Shown: positions 36,824 to 48,500 of the stretch, in pieces
Layout of the letters: each line of letters starts with the position of its first letter
How positions within the stretch are numbered: position 1 is the stretch's first letter
Assembly (NCBI GenBank): GCA_013297775.1
Contig: JAAFIL010000022.1
Location: 1 to 61,140, forward strand
Direction of reading: 5' to 3'
DNA from: Bacteroidota bacterium
GTDB lineage: Bacteria > Bacteroidota > Bacteroidia > B-17B0 > Aurantibacillaceae
DNA: 61,140 bases
Position numbers and translations under genes: made by a program
The notes under the pieces: generated by a model
What the model saw: only the letters and a program-made list of their open reading frames with translations
Database searches by the model: none
What the model was told of the DNA's origin: nothing

Positions 36824-38398
36824 TTACTTTCGGTCTAAAATATAATTTTTATTTTTTTCTAATTCTATGCGGCCTATGTCGCTAATACTTAATTCTTCTT
36901 TGCGTGTAGCAGCACCTGCGGCATTAATAATTAAGTTATAATTACCTGCGGGCAAACTAATCACATACTTGCCGTTTTTACGATGTGGCACAAAGGTATA
37001 TTCATCGCCATTTTGTTTGTTTACTGCAATAATACTACATACCAATTCTTTGGGTTGTGATTTACTGAGGGTATCGCCTAAAAAAACTTTACCAGTAATG
37101 ATGCGACTAATTTGTTCGTTTTCGTTAAAGCGTACACGATAAATATCTAAATCGCCGATACCGTTTGGACGAAATGCGCTAATATAGGCCACGCGGTTAT
37201 CGGGTGTTACGCTGATGCTGCGGTCATTATCGGAGCTGTTAATAGGGTATCCTAAATTTTCGGGTTTACTAAACGTATTGGCTTCGCTGTTGAAAGTGGT
37301 TTTAAACAAATCGTAGCCACCCATGCTGTTATGCCCTTCCGAAGAGAAGTAAAGGGTTTTGCCATCGGCTGCTAGAAAAGGAAAATCTTCATTTAAAGGG
37401 GTGTTAATCGTTTCTGGAAGTTTATAAGGCGAGGCCCATTTTCCGTTTGGTAATTTTCGGCACATATAAATATCTCCTTTGGCGGTAACGCTTTCGCGCC
37501 GTGCAAAAAATAAAATGTTGCCTTCTTCGTTTAAGGCACCTGTGGTTTCAATTTCTTTATTAATCCCTTCATCGAGGGCTTTACCTTTTGTAAAATCGCT
37601 GCCTTCTTTTTTATAAGAGATGTATAAATCTCCAAATTTATCAATGTGATCGAGGTAAATCATCATTTCGCTTCCGTCGGGTTTAAGCCCCACCACTTGT
37701 TCGTCGAGTGCTGTATTAATTAATCGCCCAGCGTTTACCGATTTAGTCCATTTACCATTTTCGAGTTTGCTAAAATATATATCGCTGCTGTGGTAGCCAT
37801 CTATTTCGACCTTTTTGCCGCCCATGTTATCTTTACGGCGCGAGGTAAATGCTAAAAACGTTTCGTCTCCCGATACAAAGGGATAGTAATCGGGTTCGTC
37901 GCTATTGACTTCTTTGCCCAAATTGGTGAACGTAACATTAACTGGATTTTCGATTAATTTTTTGGCATTTTTTACATAGCCCAATTGAATATCTATATCT
38001 CCTGTTTTTTTAGTTAATGTTTTATATTTCTTAAACGACTCTTCGGCGGCATCTAGTTTATTAATTAATAAGTTGGCCCGGCCCAATTGAAACCAAATGT
38101 CTTCATCGCATTTAGGGTCTTTGCTTAACTCTTCTAATAATTTAACGGCTTCGTTGCGGTTGATGTAGGTGTTGATGTAACAAACCGCCAGTTTGTATTT
38201 AATTTTTTTATTATCGGGTTCCCATTTTAAGAGTTCTTTATAAATGGGATAAGCAAATAAAAAATTATTGTGATCGTAATGCTCATTAGCCACATCTATA
38301 TCTACTTTTTTAGAAGGTTTGGTTGAAGAGGATTGCGCATTTAATTGGAGCGATACCAAGCACGCCATCACGAAAAAAATATAGTAGTTCTTTTTCAT
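36824..38398 (-). CDS. Exported TPR/PD40 propeller protein
   Basis: 524 residues from ATG 38398 (MKKNYYIFFVMACLVSLQLN), chosen so that the signal peptide (ends LNAQ) is first. TPR helices lie at about 35-135 (YDHNNFLFAYPIYKELLKWE), then a WD40-like PD40 beta-propeller at about 150-420 with repeated DETFLAFTSRR, GKTLYFSSEGHNSMGGYDLF and SDIYFSK blades. A final carboxypeptidase-regulatory-like domain follows (VFLGDTLSKSQPKELV to the end). The layout is the same as the 53073 protein but without the OmpA domain, so it probably sits in the periplasm without binding peptidoglycan. It is the last gene of the mutL-rhomboid unit, 42 bp after the second rhomboid gene. Confidence 0.8.
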   Translation of the reverse strand: MKKNYYIFFVMACLVSLQLNAQSSSTKPSKKVDIDVANEHYDHNNFLFAYPIYKELLKWEPDNKKIKYKLAVCYINTYINRNEAVKLLEELSKDPKCDEDIWFQLGRANLLINKLDAAEESFKKYKTLTKKTGDIDIQLGYVKNAKKLIENPVNVTFTNLGKEVNSDEPDYYPFVSGDETFLAFTSRRKDNMGGKKVEIDGYHSSDIYFSKLENGKWTKSVNAGRLINTALDEQVVGLKPDGSEMMIYLDHIDKFGDLYISYKKEGSDFTKGKALDEGINKEIETTGALNEEGNILFFARRESVTAKGDIYMCRKLPNGKWASPYKLPETINTPLNEDFPFLAADGKTLYFSSEGHNSMGGYDLFKTTFNSEANTFSKPENLGYPINSSDNDRSISVTPDNRVAYISAFRPNGIGDLDIYRVRFNENEQISRIITGKVFLGDTLSKSQPKELVCSIIAVNKQNGDEYTFVPHRKNGKYVISLPAGNYNLIINAAGAATRKEELSISDIGRIELEKNKNYILDRK

Positions 38399-38440
38399 TT
38401 TAATAATTGAACAATTTAAGGAAAAAAACACGAAGTATAA

Positions 38441-39265
38441 TTATTTTTTCTGCGAAGCTTTAAACAAAGTTTCTTTCTCTTTTTTGGTTAAACTATCGTA
38501 ACCGCTTTTCGAGATTTTATCTAAAAGTTCGTTTAGTTCTTCCTCTTCACTTATTTTTTTAGTATTGTAAGAGTCATCTACCGTTTGATAACTCACAATT
38601 TTTAGCTTCGATTTTTTGCGAGTTAAAAATGTAAAATTAAATAACTCTTTGCCATTGCGAAGATTTAAACCATAAACTAAACCAAACGCTGCCCCGCCAA
38701 TGTGCGATACTTTTCCACCGGTATTAACCGCCAAATCGAGAATGGTACTTAATACAAAAACAAAAAATGCAAAATATTTATACCGCATTTGGATGATACC
38801 AAATAAATAAACTGGATAGTTAGGGGCATAGGCTGCAATAACCATTACCAAACCCATTACAGCGGCCGAAGCACCTATTAAGATACTAGCTGTAAATACT
38901 GGCTGAAAAAACATACCCAATAAAACGAGCAAAACGCCACCGCACAGGCCCGACATCACATAAATGTAAAGCAAAGTTCGCTCGCCCATAATTTGGTAAA
39001 AAAGTTGAGCGGTAAAGTAGAATAGAAGCATGTTAAAAAAGATATGTCCTAAATTGGCATGTGAAAACATATAGGTAAAAAGTGTCCAAAATTTGAACAG
39101 GAACCCGAATCCACCAATTGGTAGCCCAAAGTAAGGTAACAAATTAAGATGCGATAAACTACCAACCACGTTTATTACCAAAAAAATAGCAATATTAACA
39201 ACAATGATTTTAGTCATCATGTCTTTTGAAGCGAGATTAGTTTTTAAAGATTGCCAAGTATTCAT
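38441..39265 (-). CDS. Rhomboid-family intramembrane serine protease
   Basis: 274 residues from ATG 39265 (MNTWQSLKTNLASKDMM); an upstream ATG at 39316 overlaps the preceding rhomboid gene. Six spans are expected. The catalytic serine lies in LIGASAAVMGLV (GxSx) and the histidine in VSHIGGAAFGLVYG; the HANLGHIFFNMLLFYF loop/helix is typical. A charged cytoplasmic tail of about 65 residues (KKSKLKIVSYQ onward) ends the protein. It cleaves membrane proteins within the bilayer; targets are unknown. It is the second of two adjacent rhomboid genes, 5 bp apart. Confidence 0.9.
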   Translation of the reverse strand: MNTWQSLKTNLASKDMMTKIIVVNIAIFLVINVVGSLSHLNLLPYFGLPIGGFGFLFKFWTLFTYMFSHANLGHIFFNMLLFYFTAQLFYQIMGERTLLYIYVMSGLCGGVLLVLLGMFFQPVFTASILIGASAAVMGLVMVIAAYAPNYPVYLFGIIQMRYKYFAFFVFVLSTILDLAVNTGGKVSHIGGAAFGLVYGLNLRNGKELFNFTFLTRKKSKLKIVSYQTVDDSYNTKKISEEEELNELLDKISKSGYDSLTKKEKETLFKASQKK

Positions 39266-39270
39266 AACGT

Positions 39271-40008
39271 TTAATAAAAATGAGTTCTGTTTTTTCGCCA
39301 AATAAGCACGATGCAAACCCCTACTAACAAACCACCCAAATGGGCAAAGTGCGCCACATTATCGCCCGGATTGTTTTGAAAGGCGAGTACCAAATCGAAT
39401 AAGCCATAACCAATTACCAACCATTTAGCTTTGATAGGCACCACAAAATAAATGTAGAGTAAGCGGTTGGGATACATTAAGCCAAATGCGCCTAACATGC
39501 CCATTAACGAACCCGATGCGCCAACGGTAACCGAGCCGTTTAACACAGCGTATTTTTGATCCATATAAGCAGCCCTTTCTTCAACACTTAATATATTGGT
39601 AGGGTCGTTTAGAAAATTGTTGATAGTATTTAAATAGTTGACTAATTCGATATGCACGGTAATGTATTGCACAATGGCAGCACCTAATCCTGTTAAAATA
39701 AAAAAGATGAGAAAACGTTTACTGCCCCAAGCCTCTTCGAGTACTTGACCAAAGAGGTAAACCCCAATCATGTTAAAGAAAATATGCATAAAGTCGCCAT
39801 GCATAAAAATATAAGTAACAAATTGATAGGGTCTAAAATTAGGCGCTAAGTAATCGTGTAACCCAAGTATAGCCGTTAAATTTATTTGTAGAGTCGATGC
39901 CAATAAGAATTTAGCAGCAAATAAGATAAAACTAATGATGATAATATTTTTAGTAACTGGCGGCATGTGCGAAAGCCCGCCAGGACGATAGGGCTGATTA
40001 AAATTCAT
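39271..40008 (-). CDS. Rhomboid-family intramembrane serine protease
   Basis: 245 residues. Active-site serine in TVGASGSLMGMLGAFG (GxSG) and histidine in VAHFAHLGGLLVG, with FMHGDFMHIFFNMIGVYLFG in an early span, all as in GlpG-type rhomboids. The loop between spans two and three is longer than usual (VHIELVNYLNTINNFLNDPT). It is encoded 3 bp after mutL and 5 bp before a second rhomboid gene, an order I believe is common in Bacteroidota. Nothing suggests that the two enzymes differ in function. Confidence 0.92.
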   Translation of the reverse strand: MNFNQPYRPGGLSHMPPVTKNIIIISFILFAAKFLLASTLQINLTAILGLHDYLAPNFRPYQFVTYIFMHGDFMHIFFNMIGVYLFGQVLEEAWGSKRFLIFFILTGLGAAIVQYITVHIELVNYLNTINNFLNDPTNILSVEERAAYMDQKYAVLNGSVTVGASGSLMGMLGAFGLMYPNRLLYIYFVVPIKAKWLVIGYGLFDLVLAFQNNPGDNVAHFAHLGGLLVGVCIVLIWRKNRTHFY

Positions 40009-40011
40009 GCG

Positions 40012-41844
40012 TTAGCGTTTAAAAAATTTTTCCATTTGTTCTTTTTCCAGTTCCATAATAATGACCTTGCCATTGGCGGTGTAAAGCGGATTCTCGCAAT
40101 TCATTACCGCCGCTACAAGGCTTTGCATTTCGGGTTCGGTTAATGTTTTTCCATATTTAATGCTAGTGCTTTTGGCCAACGAGCGGCATAAATTATCTTG
40201 CGCATCTAGCTTGGTATCAATAATATTTAATTTATACGTTTCTAAAATACCTTCAATAGTTTGTTGACTGTTTACTTCAATCATATCGGCTGGTGCGCCA
40301 TTTACCACAATATTATTTTTTCCAAACAGTTCCACATCAAATCCTAATAACTTAAAGCCATCTAATAGTTTTTCCATTAATAAAAAATCATTTGTATTTA
40401 ATTCAACATGTTCAGGAAACAAAAGTTGTTGTGAAGCCAACTTTTTTTGTACGCTTGCTTGCAAATACTGTTCGTACAAAACCCTTTCGTGTGCGCGTTG
40501 TTGGTCAATAACTAACAAACCATTTTCGGCATAAGTAACAATGTATTTGTTTAAGAATTGAAACACGGCATACATTTTTGTTTCTTGCTTTAAGGCTTGA
40601 ATTTCGGGTAAGGGCGCGGTTTCTACTTGTGCTTCGTCTTCTTTTTTAAACCCATCAAACAAACGTTCCCAATTTTTTTGATTGCTTTGTTGCAAGAGGG
40701 AATCTTGGGATTTGTAAGAAGCCGTGCCCGATCCGCTCGAAAACGGATTGTAATTGGTATTCACCTGAATAGAAGGTTGTACTGGAATTTTGGTAGATGG
40801 AAAATAAGTATCTGTAAATCCTGCTTCGTTATTGAACTCGATGCTAGGACCAGCACCAGCTTTGCCCAAAGCCCGTTTAATGGTGCTTAGTAGCAAGGCA
40901 TATAAACTACGTTCGTTGGTAAATTTAATTTCAGTTTTAGTAGGATGAATATTAATGTCAATCGTTTTAGGATCTAACTCTAAAAATAAATAATAAGCAG
41001 GATGCGCGTCGTTACTCATTAACTCTCGATACGCTTCGTAAATACTATGGTTGAGGTAAGCATTCTTGATAAACCGATTATTAACAAAAAGGTATTGACT
41101 CCCTCTTTTTTTCTTAGCTACCTCGGGCTTGCCCACATAGCCTTTCACATTTAAGATGGGTGTGTTTTCGTTAACAGGCACCAACTTACTTGATAAGCTA
41201 TTACCAAATAAAGCTGTGACCCGTTGAATTAAAGCACCTGCGGGCAAGTTAAACAACTCGTTGCCATTGCTATGTAGCCAAAATGCAATAGTTGGATGTG
41301 GAAGTGCAACCCGTTCAAACTCATCAATAATATGTTTCAATTCGATGCTATCGTCTTTTAAAAAATTGCGCCGTGCTGGAATGTTGAAGAATAAATTTTT
41401 AACACTAAAACTGCTACCAACAGGGCATTGGCACTCTTCCGTTTCGGTAAATTTACCAGCCTCTACGGCTATTAACTGCCCCACTAAATCGTTGGCTTGC
41501 CGAGTTTTTAGTTCAACTTGAGCAATAGCTGCAATGCTGGCTAATGCCTCGCCACGAAACCCCTTTGTTGTTAGGTTAAATAAATCGTCGGCAATTTTTA
41601 GTTTACTGGTGGCATGACGTTCAAAACACAACTTAGCATCGGCAGCACTCATGCCCGTTCCATTATCTATAACTTGAATAAGGGTGCGTCCTGCATCTTT
41701 AATAATCAGTTTAATTTGCGTGGCTCCCGCGTCAATAGCGTTTTCTAACAATTCTTTTACCACACTGGCTGGCCTTTGAACAACTTCACCTGCTGCAATT
41801 TGATTGGCTACACTTTCTGACAATAAGGCTATTCTATTACTCAT
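40012..41844 (-). CDS. mutL: DNA mismatch repair protein MutL
   Basis: 610 residues. The GHKL ATPase N-terminus has RPASVVKELLENAIDAGA, the DNGTGM loop and TKGFRGEALASIAAI. The MutL transducer domain follows (about 210-330, INIHPTKTEIKFTNERSLY). A Ser/Asn/Gln-rich linker leads to the C-terminal dimerisation domain (from about 420). The endonuclease-site motif there reads DQQRAHERVLYE instead of DQHAAHERxxYE. MutL couples mismatch recognition by MutS to strand removal. The first gene of a four-gene minus-strand unit, it is divergent from the 42098 gene. Confidence 0.97.
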   Translation of the reverse strand: MSNRIALLSESVANQIAAGEVVQRPASVVKELLENAIDAGATQIKLIIKDAGRTLIQVIDNGTGMSAADAKLCFERHATSKLKIADDLFNLTTKGFRGEALASIAAIAQVELKTRQANDLVGQLIAVEAGKFTETEECQCPVGSSFSVKNLFFNIPARRNFLKDDSIELKHIIDEFERVALPHPTIAFWLHSNGNELFNLPAGALIQRVTALFGNSLSSKLVPVNENTPILNVKGYVGKPEVAKKKRGSQYLFVNNRFIKNAYLNHSIYEAYRELMSNDAHPAYYLFLELDPKTIDINIHPTKTEIKFTNERSLYALLLSTIKRALGKAGAGPSIEFNNEAGFTDTYFPSTKIPVQPSIQVNTNYNPFSSGSGTASYKSQDSLLQQSNQKNWERLFDGFKKEDEAQVETAPLPEIQALKQETKMYAVFQFLNKYIVTYAENGLLVIDQQRAHERVLYEQYLQASVQKKLASQQLLFPEHVELNTNDFLLMEKLLDGFKLLGFDVELFGKNNIVVNGAPADMIEVNSQQTIEGILETYKLNIIDTKLDAQDNLCRSLAKSTSIKYGKTLTEPEMQSLVAAVMNCENPLYTANGKVIIMELEKEQMEKFFKR

Positions 41845-42097
41845 AACTCTGCATTACAAATGTAGTAAAATACAGTTTTAACTCCGCTTAATTAGTTAAG
41901 CCACCTTAAAAATGAGTGAATATTAAAACTTTAACCTTTTTTATTCGTTTAAGATAGTTATTAACAAAGTATATTAGTTTTTAACAGTTTTAATTATTTG
42001 AAAACCATTTAGTTAAGTTTTATTGAATTTCACAAGCTGTTTTTTAATAACTATGTTGAAAAATAATGTATAATATTGAATAATATTTCAAAAAAGT

Positions 42098-42565
42098 ATG
42101 AGAAAATTTTTATTGCTAATCATTATTTGCGTTTGTTGTTTTTTTACAGTTAAAGCGCAAACCTCCGAGCAGACCAAAAACTTCATTAATAAATCACCCA
42201 TTTCGATTTGGAAGGCACAAAAAGAGTTAGCTTATCGAAAAGTAGCGCAGTACTCAACCGATTTGAAAGCGGCTTACCAAAATCAGTTATACGCCATTGA
42301 GTTATATAAGCAAGGTCAATTCAAAGATGCCTTGGCTTATAGTTATGCTGCTCGCGAAACGGCCACGGGCATTTTAGGCAAAATAGGTGTAAAAACGCCG
42401 AAAGAAACTTTGATAGAGTCGTTTGAAACTGATTTTTTCAAAATAGATAAAAACTTTAAACCAAGTCCTAAATTAAACGCTACACAGTTAACGCAACTTA
42501 ATAGTTGTGATGTGTTAGACAGACAGCAAACCAATTCTTTACCTCTTCAAATTTTAAATCAGTAG
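42098..42565 (+). CDS. Small exported protein upstream of the adhesin
   Basis: 155 residues. Signal peptide ends TVKAQ near 21. The mature part is mainly helical (ELAYRKVAQYSTDLKAAYQN, YAIELYKQGQFKDALAYSYA), resembling one TPR-like hairpin. No known family. It starts the unit that holds the giant adhesin, which begins 1 bp after its stop, so it is probably co-expressed with the adhesin and PorP/SprF and might be an accessory factor. Confidence 0.7.
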   Translation: MRKFLLLIIICVCCFFTVKAQTSEQTKNFINKSPISIWKAQKELAYRKVAQYSTDLKAAYQNQLYAIELYKQGQFKDALAYSYAARETATGILGKIGVKTPKETLIESFETDFFKIDKNFKPSPKLNATQLTQLNSCDVLDRQQTNSLPLQILNQ

Positions 42566-42566
42566 T

Positions 42567-45500
42567 ATGAAATTAATTATACGTTATCATTTAATCATCC
42601 TCCTTAGTTTGGGTGCTTCATTTTTGGGACGCTCACAAACCTGTTTAACCATCAACGCAGGAACAAACACAACCACTTGTCAAGGAAGTTGTGCCAATTT
42701 GAATGCTGTTATTTCGCAATCGGTGAGGGCAACTACAGTGTATTCTGTTTCGTCTGTTGCGAACGCCCCACTGCCTTATACAGGTGGTACAAATGCGTTT
42801 GCATTCGGAACAGATGATATTTGGAGTCAACCCATTAATATTGGGTTTAACTTTTGTTACTTTGGTACAAATTTTAATCAATGTTTAGTAGGTTCTAACG
42901 GGCAACTTACCTTTAGTACCGCTTTGGCGGGTTCAGGCAACAATTTTAACGTAACAACTGCTTTACCCAATTTGGTAGATCTTCCGGGGAACACTATTTG
43001 CGGTGGTTTTCGCGATATTGATCCTTCGCAAGGTGGATTTATTAGAACTTATACAACGGGTGTAGCGCCGTGCCGTCGGTTTGTGGCATATTGGTTGGCT
43101 GTTCCTCATTTTGGTAACGGCTGTTCAGCTATACCTTCAACTACCTTTCAAATTGTGTTGAACGAAACTACCAACGATGTACAAATATTTATTGATAACC
43201 AAACCGCATGTACGGTAAACAGTGCTGGAGCTGCTATCGTAGGGATTCAAAATGCCAACGGTACAGTTGGAAACGCAGCACCTGGGCGTAATTTTCCTGG
43301 AGCTTGGACAGCCATCAATGAAGGTTGGTTGTTTAGACCCAATGGGGCTTCGGCAACCAGCATCACCTGGAATGGGCCTTCGGGTATTGTAGGCACTGGT
43401 TTAACCGCCACGGTTTGTCCGACGGTAAATACAACCTACACCGCTGCAATGGTCGTAACGCAATGTAATGGTGCTACCAATACGGTTACGAGTACGGTTC
43501 AAGTAGCCGTAAGCCCTACACCTAACATAGTTGCTAGTTCTAACACCACTAATATTTGTCCCAATACCTCAGTAAGCCTTAATGCAACTGGGGCATTAAC
43601 TTACACTTGGAATCCGGGTAACCTTGTCGGTTCATCTCCTGTTGTAACACCTGGGTCAACTACTACTTACACGGTTATTGGTACAGGGGTAGGTTCGTGT
43701 ACCAGTTCGGCATTGGTTACAGTTACAGTTATTCCCTCTCCAACTTTAATTATTAGCAATTTATCGCCAAGTATTTGTGCTGGCGGCAGTTCAACACTTA
43801 GTGCAACTGGCGGTGTAAGTTACACCTGGCAACCCATAGGAGTTAATGCATCTTCAGTTGTAGTAAATCCGCTCACTTCTACTACATATACCTTATTGGG
43901 TTCTAATGCGTCGGGTTGCACATCGAGTGTAACAACTAATGTTGCAGTTTTTGCTTTACCCTTAGTTTCTATAAGTGCAGTACCTAATCCTTTATGTGCG
44001 GGTTCAACTGCTACACTAACGGCATCAGGGGCTACTAATTATACGTGGAGTACAGGTGCTACTATCCCAAGCATCGTTGTTAATCCAACTGTTACTACTA
44101 CGTTTTCGGTTATAGGAAGCGCAGTTAGTGGTTGCACGGCTTCAGCAATAACAACCGTTACAGTTATTCCTTTGTTTCCAGTTGTTATTAACCCATCGAG
44201 TTCTACGGTATGCCCCAACACTTCGGTTAATTTATTTGCATCGGCGGCGGCCATCAGTTATACGTGGTTACCCGTTAATGTATTCACACCAACGGTATCC
44301 GTTTCACCTTCGGTTACTACCGTTTATACCGTTATTGCTTCTAACGGAATCTGTTCAAACACGGCAACGGCAACAGTTGTAACTTTAGCTGCACCTGTTT
44401 TAAATCCTGTTGCATCTCCTACGGCTGTATGTGTTGGAAATTCTTCGACACTTAGTGCAAGTGGTGCCTTAACTTATACTTGGTTGCCTGGAGGAGTTAA
44501 TACGCCTTCATTTACGGCAACACCTCCAGTTACTACCGTATTTTCGGTTTCGGGAACAAATGGTTTAGGTTGTGTTAGTACACAAACGTTAGCCCTTACG
44601 GTTAATCCCATTCCAACGATTTCAACATTAGGTACCTCAACGGCTATATGTGCTGGAAGCAACGGAACACTCAATGCAACTGGGGCAACCAGTTACACTT
44701 GGAGTCCGGGTAACATTACTTTTTCAACTGCAATAGTTAGTCCTACTGTTACAACTACTTATACCGTTGTTGGTGCAACTAGTGGTTGTACGAATACGCA
44801 AACGGCTACCATGTTAGTTAATCCAACGCCAACGGTAATTGCCTCAACAAGTTCAAACTCTATTTGTATTGGTCAAACCGCCACCTTATCTGCAACTGGC
44901 GCAATTTCTTTTACTTGGAATCCAGGGAATTTAATAGGCTCCTCCGTTAATGTTAGTCCAGTTACTTCAACCATATATACCGTTACAGGTGTTAATGGTA
45001 GCAACTGTACAAGTACGAGAACCATTGCCATTACAGTAAATCCTTTACCAACACTTGTAGCATCGGCTACACCAACAGCCATTTGTAATGCAGGAACAGT
45101 TACCTTAACCGCAACTGGTGCCAATACTTACACTTGGAATCCTGGAAATCTTAACGGGTCGGTAGTTACACCCACCTTAAACACCACTACCGTTTATACA
45201 GTTACGGGTAGCAGTTTAAGTGGTTGCACAAACTCGGCCATTGTTACGGTTTCGGTTAATACCCTTTCGCCCATTGCAATTGTGGCTACACCAACAGCTA
45301 TTTGTAGTGGTGCTTCGGCTACTTTAAGCGCAAGTGGACCAAGTAGCTTTACTTGGACACCAGGCAATTTGACAACTGCTGCCATCGTTGTAAACCCAAC
45401 TGTAAGTACTACTTATACAGCCACATCTACAAGTGGCGCATGTACCAGTGCGCAAACATTAAATCTTGTTGTTAATCCTTTACCAGTTTTAACAGCCACT

Positions 45501-48500
45501 TCTAACCCTATTTTTATTTGCAGCGGTAACACAGCTACCTTAACAGCAACAGGTGCCTCAACCTATACATGGAATCCCGGTAATTTAACGGGTTCAAGTG
45601 TTGTTGTATCGCCAGCGGCCTCTTCCATATTTACTGTTACAGGAACAAGTGCCTTAGGTTGTACGTCAACTCGAACACTCATATTAAATGTTATTCCAAC
45701 ACCAACATTAACAGTAAATGCTTCACCATCTAGTGTATGCTTGGGTAACACAACAACGTTAACAGCCAGTGGTGCTGCCACGTATGTATGGAATCCAATT
45801 AGCGTATTTAGTGCTACTGCTTTTGCAACACCTTTAGCAAACACTGTTTATACGGTGAATGGTTCAAATGGTGTTTGTGTTTCCACCCGCACCATATTAG
45901 TTACGGTTAATCCTTTACCAATTATTACTCCTGCGGCAACACCAAGTGCTATCTGTAGCGGTAATAGTGCAACTTTAAGTGCAACAGGTGGCGTTACTTA
46001 TACGTGGACACCTGGTAATTTTAATGGCAGTTCTGTGGTTGTAAGCCCAACTATATCTACTGTATTTACTGTAACCTCAACCAACTCTCTTGGCTGCAAT
46101 GGAACAGCCACCGTCGCTTTAAATGTAAATCCTAATCCAACTATTTTTATTGCCGCTTCTCCATCTAACATTTGTTTGGGTGGGTCGGCTACGTTAACAG
46201 CATCAGGTGCTGCAAATTATACGTGGAGTCCAATTCCCGCTCTAGGTCCAGTAGTGGTGTTAAACCCTACGGTTACCACTAATTATACAGTTCTTGGTAG
46301 TACAGGGGCTTGTAGTTCAACGCAAACGGTAACTGTTGTGGTTAATCCGTTGCCAATCCTTACGGTTAGTACCTCATCAGCTGCCATTTGCGCAGGAAGT
46401 CCAGCAACACTTACGGCTTCGGGGGCTTCTACCTATACTTGGAATCCAGGAAATTTAATAGGCGCATCGGTTGTGGTAACTCCAACCAGCAGCACGGTTT
46501 ATACTGTTAACGCTACAAGTGCTTTAGGTTGTAATGCCACACGTACCATAGCATTATTTGTTGCTCCAACGCCAATTATTAATCCAATTGCAACGCCAGC
46601 ACTCATTTGTAGTGGTAGCAGTGCAACGTTAAGTGCTACTGGTGCTGCGTCTTATACTTGGAATCCGGGTAACTTAACAGGTTCTTCGGTTACCGTTAGC
46701 CCATTAGTTTCTACCACCTACACGGTTAATGGAACCAACTTGTTTGGATGTGTTGGTACGCGAACCGTAGCTTTAAATGTAACACCAACGCCAACGGTGT
46801 TAGCCTCTGCTTCGGCTATTTCTATTTGTTCGGGGGCAAGTACCACACTAACCGCTACTGGGGCTAATAATTACACATGGACCCCAGGTAACATTACATC
46901 TTCTGTGGCTGTAGTTTCGCCAACGGTTACAACTACTTTTACCGTTACAGGCAATGCAGGTATCTGTTCAGATGTTGATACCATTACTATTTTTGTTAAT
47001 CCTACGCCTATTTTAAATTTGAGTGCTTCATCAACTACTATCTGTTCAGGAGATGTTTCAACATTAATAGCATCGGGCGCCACGTCTTATACTTGGAACC
47101 CCGGTAACTTAAATGGAACGACAATAGTGGTTAGTCCAACAGTTACAACTACTTATTCTGTTACAGGATCTAATTTTTCTGGCTGTAATTCAAACGGAAC
47201 CATTACCATTGTCGTTAATCCATTACCAGTTATTATTGCTTTTCCGAGTCCAGCCGCTATTTGTTCAGGCAACAGTGCTACATTAATTGCATCGGGCGGC
47301 ACAACTTATACTTGGACACCAGGTAACTTGAATGGTGCTATCGTTAGTGTTACGCCAGTTGCCACCACCATATTTACTGTTACCTCAAACAATGCTTTAG
47401 GATGTACAGGAACGGCAACGGTGAGTGTATTAGTATCACCAACACCAATCATTAATGTTTCTACTTCACAAAATCCTATTTGTATAGGCAACAGTGCAAC
47501 CTTAACTGCAACTGGTGCTACTTCGTTTACTTGGAATCCTGGTGCAATAACAACGCCTACTGCCGTTGTTACCCCAACTACTTTTACGACCTATACAGTT
47601 ACTGGTACTATTGGTAGTTGTACGTCAACTACGTTTGTGCCAGTATTTGTGCTTCCTTTGCCAAACATTACGGCTACTGCTGCTCCTGATACAATTTGTT
47701 CGGGCGCACTAACAACTTTATCGGCCAATGGTGCTTTAACTTATACTTGGCTACCGGGTTCGTTAAACGGCGCAGTAGTTAATACTATACCTGCGGCTTC
47801 TACACAGTTTACTGTAAGTGGAACCGATGCTTCGGGTTGTGTAGGTACACAAACAGTTGATGTGGTTGTTAATCCACTTCCCGTTGTTACCATTGCAGCT
47901 ACACCGGGTAATAGTATTTGTGCGGGCAATTCGGTAACCCTGTCGGCAAGTGGTGCTAACAGTTATACTTGGGTTCCATCCAATGTAAATACTTCTTCCA
48001 TAGTAGAAACGCCTTTATCAACGCAAACGTTCACCGTTTTTGGCGAAACATCGGGTTGTGCTGTTAGTTCAATCATAACGATTACGGTAGTGCCTTCACC
48101 AACGCTTACCATAACTCCTTCGGCCTCTACTGTTTGTGCAGGCAATAGTGTAATCTTAACCGCAACTGGTGCTACTTCGTTTACTTGGAATCCTGGTGCA
48201 ATTACAACACCTACTGCTGTTGTTACTCCAACTGCTTTTACGACCTATACAGTTACTGGTGATGTTGGCGGTTGCACGTCAACCACGCTTGTGCCAGTAT
48301 CTGTATCTCCTTTACCAAACATTACGGCTACTGCTGTTCCCGATACAATTTGTTCGGGCGCATTAACAACTTTATCGGCTAACGGTGCTTTAACTTATAC
48401 TTGGCTACCTGGTTCGTTAAATGGTTCGGTAGTTAATACTATACTTACAGCTTCTACACAGTTTACCGTAAGTGGAACCGATGCTTCGGGTTGTGTAGGT

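Noticed and set aside
42059-42090. Promoter boxes before the 42098 gene
   Set aside because: TAATATTG and TAATATTT are present, but no TTTG lies at proper spacing; the whole stretch is AT-rich, so matches mean little.
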